A stretch of DNA of 46,587 bases from Victivallales bacterium. GTDB taxonomy: Bacteria; Verrucomicrobiota; Lentisphaeria; Oligosphaerales; Lenti-02. A program made the translations under genes and the position numbers. The stretch lies in contig QKCY01000521.1 in assembly GCA_003245525.1 (NCBI GenBank), positions 1 to 46,587 of the forward strand, read 5' to 3'. The notes under the pieces were generated by a model that had not been told where the DNA came from, ran no database searches, and saw nothing but the letters and a program-made list of their open reading frames with translations. This document shows positions 32,129-41,598 of the stretch, in pieces; the first letter of the stretch is position 1, and the number at the start of each line of letters is the position of its first letter.

Positions 32129-34174
32129 CTAGAAGGACATCTTGATCACCGACTTACTCAGGAAGGTGATACCGACACCCATGGTGGTGATGAGTCCCAT
32201 GCCGCAGCCGAAACCGGCACCGACGACCGGGATGTACTGCCGCCATTTCAGTTTGAGCCGCTTCTTGAAGTAGAAATGGCCAATGAGGGCACCAATGAAC
32301 TGGAAGAGGATGGTGTGCGGGATGGTCTGGCCGAGGCCGCGGACCACACCGTAGGTGAGCATGATGGGGGCACCGAGGGTGGCCATGGTCATGAAGAGCG
32401 CCAAGCCGAAGCCGCCACCGGCAGCGAAGTACCATACATTCCAGGCCTGCTCGAACATGGAGTACTCGCCCGTGGTGGCGGAGTACATGATGCAGCGGTT
32501 GGCGGCATCCAGTTCCCACATCTTCTGCGCGTAGGGATAGGCGAAGGAGGGAATCGGTGCCAAGCCCCAGATGAAGTTCATGAAGAACAGCGTACTGATC
32601 AGAATGATGGGGTAGAGGATGATCTGGGTCTTCCAGATACTGGTGAACTTCGTGCCGGTGAGCTCGCATTGGCGGTAGAACACGGTCATCGTGCCGTAGT
32701 TGGCGATCGGCATGGGCAGGAACCAGCAGGCGATGCCGCGGTAGCCGGAGAGGATCAGCGCGGCTTCCCGGATCATCGGCACGCTGACGACCTGGCCCAC
32801 CATGCCTTCGAGACGGGCCGTCACGTAGCTGATCAGCGGCGTGTAGAAGAAGCCGAGGAAGAGCAGTACGTAGAGCACGTGCTGGATGCCCGAGTTCCAG
32901 TGGTAGTCATGGTACATGTAGAGCAGGAAGACCGACGTGCCGATGTAGATGGAGGTGACCACGAAGTAGCAGAGGATGATCAGCCACCAGTTGATGTCGC
33001 CGCGTCCCTCGGGGGCCTTGGCGGAGGCCCAGGGGCTCTGATGGGCTTGGCCGTTCGCGCGGGCCTCGCGCCGGTTCTGGACCATGCTCGACGCCACCTG
33101 CCAGATGCCGACCACGGCGATGGCCAGGGCGATACCGATCTGGAAGCTGAAGTAGAAGTCGATGTTGTTCTTGAAGATCGTGGCGATGGTGTCGTCGCCG
33201 GTCTTCCAGTTGTTGAGGATGTTGAAGTGGTAGAGGAGGGGGTTGGCGATGGCCGTGATGAGGAGGCCGATGAAGCTACCCACCATACCGTAGAAGGGCA
33301 GCACCATACCGGTGATGAAGTTGCCCAGATCCCAGCTGATACCGGTCGGGAAGGCGGGGAGGTAGCGTCCCGTCTTGGGAGTGAAGTCGGAGAAGGGGAT
33401 GGGGAAGATCTGGATGGCGGTACCGGTCAAGGCACCGGAGAGGACCGGCAGCAGCAGGTACACCGCGCCGAAGGCCAGTCCCATGGCACCACCGATGGCG
33501 AACACGCGCCAGCGCCAGGAGTCCTCCGCCGACTTGGCATTCTTGGCCTCGATGTCCTCGGCCATGGCCATGATGCCCTGAGCACCGATCGGGGCCATCG
33601 GGAAGGGGAGCTTCTCCACGTCGCTGGCGACGCGGAAGAGGCCGTAGCCCAGCACCATGTTGGAGATCTGGCTGATGGAGGTGCCGAGCACCACCATGAT
33701 GAGGGCGGGAATCCAGTCGGCCGTGAAGAACGAGCGGTCGGCGTAGGACTGGGAGGTGAGAGGCGGAGAGACCCACATCGGGATCTGGTCGGCGATGCCG
33801 TTGGCGGCCGCCGCGTCGGACTGGATGAAGAACTGGTTCCAGAGCAGACCGGAGGTCGCGCCGCCATTGACGCCGAGGCCGAGGCCGCCCATCATGGACC
33901 CGGCCATGAAGAAGAGGACGAAGATCTCGGACTTGCTGAGGTGCTTGTGCGCCCGGCGTGCCACCTCGATGAACAGAATCACGGTCACCCACTGGGCAGC
34001 ACCGCCGATACCGACGCCGGCAAGCAGACCCATGTAGATGGCGCCTGGCACCATCAGCAGGGCGACGAAGATCGCGCCCAGCAGGGACGACCAGCGGAAG
34101 CCCTCCTCGAAGGTGGAGGGCACCTCCATGATCCGGCGAAATTCCTCAAGCTCTTTGTCGATCCGTCGCGCCAT
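32129..34174 (-). CDS. OPT-like multi-pass transporter
   Basis: A 681-residue protein with about 14-16 hydrophobic helices. The N-terminus is cytosolic (MARRIDKELEEFRR), and GVNGGATSGLLWNQFF, PMAPIGAQGIMAMAED and WDLGNFITGMVLPFYGMVG fall in loops or helix ends. The pattern resembles oligopeptide transporter (OPT) family proteins and the related uncharacterised transporter-like families of PVC bacteria, but I cannot confirm the family without a profile search. Its start is 3 bp after the giant permease stop, and a LolD-type ATPase follows, so it belongs to the same transcription unit. OPT members normally use proton symport and need no ATPase. Confidence 0.68.
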   Translation of the reverse strand: MARRIDKELEEFRRIMEVPSTFEEGFRWSSLLGAIFVALLMVPGAIYMGLLAGVGIGGAAQWVTVILFIEVARRAHKHLSKSEIFVLFFMAGSMMGGLGLGVNGGATSGLLWNQFFIQSDAAAANGIADQIPMWVSPPLTSQSYADRSFFTADWIPALIMVVLGTSISQISNMVLGYGLFRVASDVEKLPFPMAPIGAQGIMAMAEDIEAKNAKSAEDSWRWRVFAIGGAMGLAFGAVYLLLPVLSGALTGTAIQIFPIPFSDFTPKTGRYLPAFPTGISWDLGNFITGMVLPFYGMVGSFIGLLITAIANPLLYHFNILNNWKTGDDTIATIFKNNIDFYFSFQIGIALAIAVVGIWQVASSMVQNRREARANGQAHQSPWASAKAPEGRGDINWWLIILCYFVVTSIYIGTSVFLLYMYHDYHWNSGIQHVLYVLLFLGFFYTPLISYVTARLEGMVGQVVSVPMIREAALILSGYRGIACWFLPMPIANYGTMTVFYRQCELTGTKFTSIWKTQIILYPIILISTLFFMNFIWGLAPIPSFAYPYAQKMWELDAANRCIMYSATTGEYSMFEQAWNVWYFAAGGGFGLALFMTMATLGAPIMLTYGVVRGLGQTIPHTILFQFIGALIGHFYFKKRLKLKWRQYIPVVGAGFGCGMGLITTMGVGITFLSKSVIKMSF

Positions 34175-34177
34175 TGC

Positions 34178-37100
34178 CTATGCGTCCTCGCCTGGGGTGT
34201 TCTCGTCGGTATTGCTCTTGCCAAGCACGGCCAGGGTTCGCTCGCGGTAGAGCTCCATGGTCTCGTGGGGAATGGAACGCCAGATCAGGAACTGCTGGCG
34301 CAAATCGTCGAGGAAGACCTTGTTCAGGCGGCTCCAGTCCTTGGGCTGGCCGGAGAGACGTTTGAGGATGACCCGGACCTCGTCGATACCGGGAATCTCG
34401 CTGGGTGCACTACGCAGGGCGAAGGTCTGGCTGACGCCGAGGTCGAAGGGGGCCAGGGCCAACTGGGCGTCGAGCCCGAGGTTGCCGTCCGCCTCCTTGG
34501 CAAGCTGGACATTGCTGGTCATGAACTGGCCCAGACCGGTGTCCGTATGGTTGCCGAAGTGCTCCTTGAGGAAGCTGACCACGCCCGTGATGTCGTAGGC
34601 CGACACCGTGAAGGGGAACACGAGGTCGAGGATGTCGCCGTTGGGGGCCGGGGGCCGCCACATGCGCATGAGGCCGGGGTTGGCGCTGCGGGAGGCCTTG
34701 ACCGCCGGGTAGATGGCGGAGACCAGCACCGTGGCCATGACGATGAGGATGGTCACAATGGTGTTGGTCGAGGACATATTCATTTCGGGCACGCGCACGA
34801 TGCCGTGCTCGCTGAGGACGGTGAGAATCTTGGTGGTTCCCTGGGCGAGCAGATAGCCGCCCAGACCGCCGATCAGGCTGTACACCATGGATTCGGCGAA
34901 GAACAGGGTGGCCACATGGCGCGGGGCCAGACCGAGGGCGCTGAAGGTGTAGATCTCCTTCTGGCGGTCGGCCACGGACCCCAGCATGGTGCCGAAGATC
35001 ACCAAGCCGCCAAGGAGGATCGGGAAGAAGAGGTCACGGGCGCCGCTGGCCTTGAGCACGGTACCCAGGATGTGGCGGTAGACGCCGTTCTCGCGGGTGG
35101 CGGCGATGGGGAAGGGCAGCATCCGGGCGAGGTCTTCGGCAATCTCGATCGCCTGGCTGTTGTCCTCGGTATAGAGCATCAGGCCGTAGAGATCGGCCCC
35201 CAGGCTGCGGGCGGTGCTGGCGGAGACAATGGCCACGGAGTCGACCGGGAGGCTGGCCCAGTTGCGCTGGGTCATGAGCTCCGCTTCCTGGTCCGTGTCG
35301 GTCGTCTGCTGGGTGCTGCTGGCCTCGGTGAAGTCGGCCGGCAGGATGGAACTGTTGTCCATGTCCTTGGCGGCGGAGACCTGCACCGCATCCATGAGCT
35401 TGCTGATGGTGAGCAGCCGCCCCTTGAGCAGGACCTTGTCGCCCACGTTCACGCCAAGGTGGCGGGCCACCGCGTTGGTGATGACCAGGGAGTCATCGGC
35501 GATGGGGCCGAAGAGCTCCACGATGTCGGGACGGGGGGCGGTCTCGGCAGTGTCGAGACCAAGGACGCCACGGATCGTCACCGGCTTGGTGCCGTCAGGC
35601 AGGCTGACCAGCAGACCGGGGTTGTCCTGGCTCTTCGGGGAGATCCAGAATCGGCGGCAGACATTGACCTGGTCCTTCCAGCGGCCCTTGATCACAACCG
35701 CGAGGTCCTGGCTGATGGGATTCCAGTTGACGTTGTGGACGAAGATGCCGGGGTAGGTCGGGTTGGGGGCCGAGAAGAGGGTGACAATACCGGACTGCGT
35801 GCCGAAGGAGGCGAAGCAGAGGATGGTAAAGGTGAGCAGGATGATCGTGACGGCGGTCAGGGCCGTACGCATCGGACGGCGGCGCATGGTGGAGATACCC
35901 ATGTGCATGGCGGCCAGGAAGGTGCTGATGCCCGAGACATCGGCCGCGTGGACCGTGGCGGTCATCCCCTGCAGGGCTTTGAGCTCGTACTCGAACTTGC
36001 GCATGATGATCGCGATCACGCCCGCCGCCATGACCAGGATGGCGAAACCGAGGAAGATGATGATCGGCGTGTTGGCGATGGCGAAGGCCGGGTGGGACAG
36101 GTAGAGGATGACGAAGGTGATGCCGAAGAAGATGCCGAACCAGCTGATCTGGCGATAGATCGTGGTCGCACCGATCACCACGCGCTCCAGGGCGAAGGCG
36201 AAGGGGACCGACAAGCCCAGCAGAATGAGGACCGCGAAGACCAGGTCGTCGAGCATGGCCCGGACTTTCCGGTAGACCGGCTGCGAGGACCAGAAGGAGC
36301 TGGTACTCAGGGACTCCCGGCGAAGGGGGGACTTCTCGCCGCCAGCCTCGATCAGCAAGTCCTCGGAACGCCCGTGCAGTTCCGCAAGGGAACTGTCCTG
36401 GATGCCCTTGGCGCGGAGGATGGCCAGGCGCGATTCGTTCAACCGCCAGAGGTCGGCGGAGGAGCGGGAGGGAACGTCGAAGGAGAGCTCCCCGGTGACC
36501 ATGGAGAAGCCTTCGCCGTTGGGATCGACGATCTTCTGCTTGGGATCGAAGGTCTCCGGGCCGTTGTTCAGGCCGACGAACTGCTGGAGGCTGAAGAGCT
36601 TGACGCCCTTCTCGCGCTCGTCGCTGTACCACGTGACGATACCATCAGCCGTCTCGGAGAAGGACTTCTTCTGGTCGAGACCGGCATTGGCGCGGGCGCT
36701 GAGGACCTGGATGTCCTCGCCGGGGAGGCGGTCGGTGCGGAGCTGGGGCGGCAGGGTCGCCATCCCGGCCCGGGCGCGGAAGACGTTGAGGCGCCAGCGG
36801 ATCTGACGGTAGGTCTGGGCGTCGGACACATCGGTGATCTCGCCGTGCTGGTCGAAGACGGCAGCGAAGCCGCCGCGGGAGTTCCAGGCACCGCCGCCGG
36901 TGACCGGACCGAGGGAATAGGCACCGTTGCGGCTGGTGCGCAGCACTTGGAAGTTGTCGAAGCCGAAGGGCTTGTTGGGATTGTAGGCCAGCGTGTAGGA
37001 GGCGCGCAGGCGGAACTGGACGGTGGCACCGGGCATGGGCGTGTTGGGGATCGAGCTGCCAGGCAGAAGGCCCATGACCATGGGGGCATGGACTTCGTCG

Positions 37101-39184
37101 TTCTCGAAGGCGGGGGTGACGTACTCCTTGCCGGCGACGATGCTGCGCCGGAGGGAGAGCCCCTCCTGGTTGGCCACGGCGGCAAGGATGGGATTGGCCT
37201 GGCGGAACGCCTCGATCTCGGCCTTGATGCCGTCGGTCTCGTCGTTGCTCTTGGCTTCCTTGAGGCGGGTGTTGAAGGCGTTGAGCTGGTCGAGCAGGGA
37301 GGGAAGGCTGTCCTTGCCTTCCTGGGCGGCGGTCGCCGGACCGGCGATGAAACGCGCGATGTCGTCCACCTGGGCCTCGATCACGTCGAGGTCGAGATTG
37401 GCGAGGGTGTCGTCCGGGGTACCTTCCCGCGCCAGACCTTCCTGGACCGTACCGAACACAAGGTTGTAGATGCCGAAAAGACCGGCGACTTCGCCGCTAT
37501 GGACGAGGACGGGAGCGCCCCAGAGCACGCGCGTCTGCGGCAAGGTCTGGTCGGCGGATTCACGCAGGAAGAGCGGCTGGGCCTGGTCGGCGCCAGCGAA
37601 GATGTCGTTGGCCTTGACGAACACCGCCTGGATCTTGCCGTAGAGTCCGGGGTTGTCCTGGGAGGAGTGCAGGGCGGACTCGCCGCCGATGACCAGCCCC
37701 CAGCGGCGGGCGGTGTCACCCAGAATCAGGGAGGTGTGAAGGGAGATCCATTCCGGACCCAGCAGGTCCTTGATCTCCTTGTCGGCGGTCAGAGCGCTGG
37801 TCTCGAAGGCCAGCTCCTGGCTGCGGAGTTCGAGGTCGTCCCGGACCTGGCCGAGGATGAGGTCAAGGTCCTGGCGGACGGCGTCGCTGGGGAACTCGAC
37901 CGTCTCGGTGGTGGAGAAGGAGCGGCGCAGGCGGCCGATCATCCGCTGGAGGTCGTTCCAGGCGGTCTTGCGGGGATCGATGTCGCTCTCGATCTTGGCG
38001 TCGATCTCCTTGCAGCGGGCCGCGATGTCCTCGGGCAGGTCTTCGCCATATTTCTTGGCGTAGTCGAGTTTCTCGTCCCGCAGGCGGTAGGCCTCGTCCT
38101 TCACGTACTCGGCTTCGGCCTTGGCCTTGTTGGCGAGGCGCTCGAGCAGTTGGCGACGGACTGGGGAGTCCTGGGTGAGCGGGGAATCGCTGTTGGCGAG
38201 CTCGGTGATCTTGGTCAGGAACTCGCGTTCCGCGACGGCGGACTCAAGGCGCGTCTCGACCTTGTGGTCCTCGGTGTCGTCCTCCAGCGAGCGGTAGAAG
38301 GCGCTGGCACCGGCATGGCAGCGGGCCTGGTTGTCGAAGAAGACGACCATGACATGGCGGCGCGGCCGATGGGTCTTGATGTACTCGGCGATCTTGAGGA
38401 GGCCCGCGCAGTTGGTGGCACCACGGGCACCGGGGCTCAACCGGGGCACTTCGCCGAAGCTGTCGAGGTTGGCGGTGAGGAGGATGACCTCCTCCTTGGC
38501 GCTCTTGTCGTCGGAGAAGACGGGAGCGGTGCCCTTGAAGTAGGCGATGAGGTTGCGTCCTTGCCCGGTTTCCCAGGTGATGGAGCTCTCCACCGTGGCC
38601 TCGGCACCCTCGGGGAGGTCGCTGGCCGGTCCCTCGTAGTAGTAGCGGGGCAGGTTGGCGCTACTCTCCACATAGTGGGGATTGGCGGCCTCGGTGGGGC
38701 CGTTGCGGACGAAAATGACGGCTTTGGCGCCGAGGCGGAAGGCCCGGAGCCAGGTCTCGCCCGTGTTGTAGTCCATGACGACGATGCTGTCCTTCACCGA
38801 GATGCGGGCGAAGGCGTCGGAGTCGGCGTTGCCGACGTTCACGATCTTGCCGGTGATCCCGCCGGTCGGGGTGACCGGGGCGATGATCCCGTTGGGACGC
38901 ATGGGCAGGAGGGGCAGCGTCTTGTTGCCGACGCTGATCTCGCAGGAGTGGATCTGCGTCTGGGTGGTGGAGAAGGGCTCCTCGATCAACTGGTCGGGAG
39001 CAATCTCGCGGAGACGTTCGAGCACGTAGTCCGCCGCGCGCTTGCCCTCCGGGGTTCCCGACAGGCGGTGGCTGTCGCGCGTCAGGGCCTGGCAATCCTT
39101 GGTGAAGGATGGCGAGGCCGCATGGCCGGCAGGCAGGAGCAGGCAGGTGGCGAGGGCCAGGGTTGCAAGGGCACTATGTCTCAT
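34178..39184 (-). CDS. Giant FtsX/MacB-type ABC permease with PA and degenerate M28 peptidase domains
   Basis: The 1668-residue protein has a signal peptide (1-22), a PA-like insert at about 108-161 (GKIVNVGNADSDAFARI...GAKAVIFVRN) and an M28-peptidase-like fold at about 230-300. In M28 the metal ligands and catalytic Glu lie in AHxDS, GAxDxxSG and EExG; here these are TANLDS (237-242), GARGATNCAG (252-261) and FDNQARC (283-289), so most are lost. A long, partly helical periplasmic region follows. Three helices lie at about 978-1070, one helix near 1100 begins a MacB-like unit, and three FtsX helices lie at about 1380-1500 (SALGLAPRHVATLFFAESMVYSLIGG). The tail is soluble. The ATG at 39184 has AAAGGA 12 nt upstream. 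Confidence 0.83.
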   Translation of the reverse strand: MRHSALATLALATCLLLPAGHAASPSFTKDCQALTRDSHRLSGTPEGKRAADYVLERLREIAPDQLIEEPFSTTQTQIHSCEISVGNKTLPLLPMRPNGIIAPVTPTGGITGKIVNVGNADSDAFARISVKDSIVVMDYNTGETWLRAFRLGAKAVIFVRNGPTEAANPHYVESSANLPRYYYEGPASDLPEGAEATVESSITWETGQGRNLIAYFKGTAPVFSDDKSAKEEVILLTANLDSFGEVPRLSPGARGATNCAGLLKIAEYIKTHRPRRHVMVVFFDNQARCHAGASAFYRSLEDDTEDHKVETRLESAVAEREFLTKITELANSDSPLTQDSPVRRQLLERLANKAKAEAEYVKDEAYRLRDEKLDYAKKYGEDLPEDIAARCKEIDAKIESDIDPRKTAWNDLQRMIGRLRRSFSTTETVEFPSDAVRQDLDLILGQVRDDLELRSQELAFETSALTADKEIKDLLGPEWISLHTSLILGDTARRWGLVIGGESALHSSQDNPGLYGKIQAVFVKANDIFAGADQAQPLFLRESADQTLPQTRVLWGAPVLVHSGEVAGLFGIYNLVFGTVQEGLAREGTPDDTLANLDLDVIEAQVDDIARFIAGPATAAQEGKDSLPSLLDQLNAFNTRLKEAKSNDETDGIKAEIEAFRQANPILAAVANQEGLSLRRSIVAGKEYVTPAFENDEVHAPMVMGLLPGSSIPNTPMPGATVQFRLRASYTLAYNPNKPFGFDNFQVLRTSRNGAYSLGPVTGGGAWNSRGGFAAVFDQHGEITDVSDAQTYRQIRWRLNVFRARAGMATLPPQLRTDRLPGEDIQVLSARANAGLDQKKSFSETADGIVTWYSDEREKGVKLFSLQQFVGLNNGPETFDPKQKIVDPNGEGFSMVTGELSFDVPSRSSADLWRLNESRLAILRAKGIQDSSLAELHGRSEDLLIEAGGEKSPLRRESLSTSSFWSSQPVYRKVRAMLDDLVFAVLILLGLSVPFAFALERVVIGATTIYRQISWFGIFFGITFVILYLSHPAFAIANTPIIIFLGFAILVMAAGVIAIIMRKFEYELKALQGMTATVHAADVSGISTFLAAMHMGISTMRRRPMRTALTAVTIILLTFTILCFASFGTQSGIVTLFSAPNPTYPGIFVHNVNWNPISQDLAVVIKGRWKDQVNVCRRFWISPKSQDNPGLLVSLPDGTKPVTIRGVLGLDTAETAPRPDIVELFGPIADDSLVITNAVARHLGVNVGDKVLLKGRLLTISKLMDAVQVSAAKDMDNSSILPADFTEASSTQQTTDTDQEAELMTQRNWASLPVDSVAIVSASTARSLGADLYGLMLYTEDNSQAIEIAEDLARMLPFPIAATRENGVYRHILGTVLKASGARDLFFPILLGGLVIFGTMLGSVADRQKEIYTFSALGLAPRHVATLFFAESMVYSLIGGLGGYLLAQGTTKILTVLSEHGIVRVPEMNMSSTNTIVTILIVMATVLVSAIYPAVKASRSANPGLMRMWRPPAPNGDILDLVFPFTVSAYDITGVVSFLKEHFGNHTDTGLGQFMTSNVQLAKEADGNLGLDAQLALAPFDLGVSQTFALRSAPSEIPGIDEVRVILKRLSGQPKDWSRLNKVFLDDLRQQFLIWRSIPHETMELYRERTLAVLGKSNTDENTPGEDA

Positions 39185-39219
39185 CGTCGCTTCGAATCCT
39201 TTCGGCCTCGTTCCTGGGC

Positions 39220-39990
39220 TCACTCGTCCATGCCGCCGATGCCGCCAACCTCGACGTGGACCTCGTCGCGGCGGGCAATGCGGTCGATCTGACCATCGCG
39301 AATCCACATGAGGCGGTCGCAGATGTCCATCATGCGGTGGTCGTGGGTCGCACAGATGATGGTGACGCCCTTCTCCTTGTTCAGCTTCCGGAGGATGTTG
39401 AGGATATCCTGGCCGGTATGCAGGTCAAGGTTGGCGGTTGGTTCGTCGCAGAGCAGTACACTGGGGTTGTTCGCCAGGCTGCGGGCGATGGCCACGCGCT
39501 GCTGCTGGCCACCGGACATCTCGATGGGCCGGTGATGCCAGCGCTCCTTGAGGCCAACGAGGTCGAGCAGGTCCATGCCGCGTTCGCGGGCTTGGTCGGG
39601 CTGGACGCCGCCGAAGGCCATCGGCGTGGTGACGTTCTCGAGCGCGGTCATGTACTTGATCAGGTTGTAGCTCTGGAAGATGTACCCGATCTTGTGGCAG
39701 CGGAGGTAGGCCAGTTCCTCGGCGGTGAGCTGGGCCACGTCCACCTCGTCGATAAACACGCGACCGGTGGTGGGGCTGTCGAGCGCCCCGATCATGTTGA
39801 AGAAGGTGCTCTTGCCGGACCCGGAAGGCCCCATGACGGAGATAAACTCGCCGGTGAAGATCTCCATGTTCACGCCGCGGAGAGCCTCGGTGACCACATC
39901 CTTCATGATGTAGCTCTTCTTGAGGCCCACGGTGCGGATGATTACGCGTCCTTCGCCGTCGGTCGTCTGGGGGGCGGTGTTTTCAGCCAT
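39220..39990 (-). CDS. ABC transporter ATP-binding protein (LolD/MacB type), copy 2
   Basis: A 256-residue ATPase paralogous to the copy at 31346: Walker A GPSGSGKST (54-62), Q-loop IFQSYNLIKY, signature EMSGGQQQRVAIARSL, Walker B VLLCDEPTANLD and H-loop ATHDHR. Its C-terminal extension, RIARRDEVHVEVGG, matches copy 1 in layout. It lies between the two permeases, 30 bp after the smaller and 35 bp before the giant one, so it could energise either or both. The start at 39990 (MAENTAPQ) is an ATG; a TTG 6 bp earlier is also possible. No strong ribosome-binding site is visible. Confidence 0.93.
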   Translation of the reverse strand: MAENTAPQTTDGEGRVIIRTVGLKKSYIMKDVVTEALRGVNMEIFTGEFISVMGPSGSGKSTFFNMIGALDSPTTGRVFIDEVDVAQLTAEELAYLRCHKIGYIFQSYNLIKYMTALENVTTPMAFGGVQPDQARERGMDLLDLVGLKERWHHRPIEMSGGQQQRVAIARSLANNPSVLLCDEPTANLDLHTGQDILNILRKLNKEKGVTIICATHDHRMMDICDRLMWIRDGQIDRIARRDEVHVEVGGIGGMDE

Positions 39991-40020
39991 GGTCAAGTGC
40001 CAACTCGCTATGTCGGTCCG

Positions 40021-41598
40021 CTATTCGATGCGCATTGCTTCCATCGGGGCCAGCCGGGCCGCCTTGAAGGAGGGCAGCACTGCCGCAATACCGGCAAGCA
40101 GCATCCCCATGGCGACCGAGGCAAAAACTGCCACGACAATGTCGGTGGCGGGAATGGCTCCCGCGAAGTTCAATCCGAAGGCGGCGAGCATGCGGGAGAG
40201 GCCGATCAGGGCGCCGAGAATGGCCCCGATAACGCCGCCGACGACGCCGAGGAAGCTGCTTTCGAGCACGAACATGAGCATAATGAACCCGTCGAGGGCA
40301 CCCAGGCACTTGAGGGTGGCGATTTCGGTGAACCGCTCGGTCACGGTCATGAGCATGGCGTTGGCGATGCCGATGCCGCAGACGAGGAGGGAGACGAAGA
40401 GCAACCAGGCCAGGCGTTCGCCAAGGCCCATGAAGCCGAGTCCGGCGCCAACGGTCAGCCGTTCGGCGCGCAGCAGGGAGGCCTGCATGTCGCGGGCTTC
40501 GGCGAGTTCCACCAGGCGCTCGGGCACAAGCCCGGCCACGTTGAGCCGGGTGCCCTGTTCGGTGTCGTCGATGGTGGCCTTGGTCTCGCCTTCCGCCTTG
40601 GGCGGCGCGTTCTTCATCTTCTGCTCGTAGGCGATGGCCTTCTCGTTCTCTTGCTTCATCCGTTCGAGGTAGCGGGTGGCGAACTTGGCGTTGCCCAGGT
40701 ACTTCCACATCATGATGACGTTGACGTCGGCGGGGAGGACGTTGGCGCGCTGGGCGATGAGCTGCTTGCAGGCGTTGCTGTCCATGCTCTCCTGGAGGCG
40801 CTTCACGTCCAGTTCGGCCTGGGCCTGGGAGGCGACCAGCGGAGCGACCGTCTCGCCGTCGAAGACGAAGCCGGCCTGGCGCACGGTGTCTCCGAAGCTG
40901 CCGGTGGCATCGGCCAGGGCGTCGGTGATGGGTTTGCCAGCCAGTTGCTGGCGGATCTGCGCCACGGCCTTCGCCCGGGCCGCAACCACGGCCTGGAGCT
41001 GGACCTGGAGTTTCCCCCAGTCCGTCAGGAAGGTGTTGAGGTCGTCAAGGCTGGTGGTGAAGCGGATGGAGTGGATGTCCGCCAGGGACTTGGTGAACTG
41101 CTCCATCCCGTTGGGGGTTTGTAGGCGGCGGAAGATGCCGATACCGGTGGCGGTATGGATGAGGTTGCGGCGCTTGGCGTAGTCGAGATTGGCGAAGAAG
41201 TCGAGGTAGGAGTTGCCTTGGCTGCACTTCTGGTGGAAGGCGGTCATCGTGGCCTCGTCGAGCCCCGCCATGCCAGCCACTTCCTGGTAGATGGGGCCGC
41301 CGGGGGTGGACCGGGCGACCTCGCGGAGGACCGATTCGGGGTTGCCCGGGGTGGTGAGGCGGGAACTCCAGTCGAGAATCAGGCGCATTTCGTGGATGCG
41401 GTCGCGGGTGTCGCGGGCCACGGAGCGCTTGATGAGACTTTCGCTCAGGATGTTCATGAGGAAGGCGACGGCCACGGCGATGACCGCGACGGTCACCGAG
41501 GCCCGGAAGAGGCGGTAGCGGATGCCGTCCACCGTGATCTGGATGATGCGGGAGAACCCCAACCACGGCTGGTTTGCGACGTTGATCTCTTTCTTCAT
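40021..41598 (-). CDS. FtsX/MacB-type ABC transporter permease with large periplasmic domain
   Basis: A 525-residue inner-membrane protein with the four-helix MacB layout. Helix 1 is RASVTVAVIAVAVAFLMNIL (about 33-52), followed by a 330-residue periplasmic domain rich in Ala, Gln and Glu that looks helical. Helices 2-4 start near 385 (LAWLLFVSLLVCGIGIANAM), with MTVTERFTEIATLKCLGALD and the C-terminal FKAARLAPMEAMRIE, both typical of FtsX permeases. AGGAAG lies 5 nt before the ATG, which overlaps the PqqD-like stop by 4 bp (ATGA). It is the most likely partner of the ATPase directly downstream. Confidence 0.9.
   Translation of the reverse strand: MKKEINVANQPWLGFSRIIQITVDGIRYRLFRASVTVAVIAVAVAFLMNILSESLIKRSVARDTRDRIHEMRLILDWSSRLTTPGNPESVLREVARSTPGGPIYQEVAGMAGLDEATMTAFHQKCSQGNSYLDFFANLDYAKRRNLIHTATGIGIFRRLQTPNGMEQFTKSLADIHSIRFTTSLDDLNTFLTDWGKLQVQLQAVVAARAKAVAQIRQQLAGKPITDALADATGSFGDTVRQAGFVFDGETVAPLVASQAQAELDVKRLQESMDSNACKQLIAQRANVLPADVNVIMMWKYLGNAKFATRYLERMKQENEKAIAYEQKMKNAPPKAEGETKATIDDTEQGTRLNVAGLVPERLVELAEARDMQASLLRAERLTVGAGLGFMGLGERLAWLLFVSLLVCGIGIANAMLMTVTERFTEIATLKCLGALDGFIMLMFVLESSFLGVVGGVIGAILGALIGLSRMLAAFGLNFAGAIPATDIVVAVFASVAMGMLLAGIAAVLPSFKAARLAPMEAMRIE

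Noticed and set aside
38285-38494. Active M28 aminopeptidase
   Set aside because: The His, Asp and Glu-Glu positions of the metal site are replaced, so I call it a pseudo-peptidase domain instead.
31124-39292. A plus-strand open frame of 2722 codons opposite the SulP, ATPase, OPT-like and giant permease genes
   Set aside because: It is antisense to five well-supported genes and has a low-complexity Gly/Asp/Glu/His/Val-rich composition, as expected when GC-rich codons are read on the opposite strand. No domain is visible.
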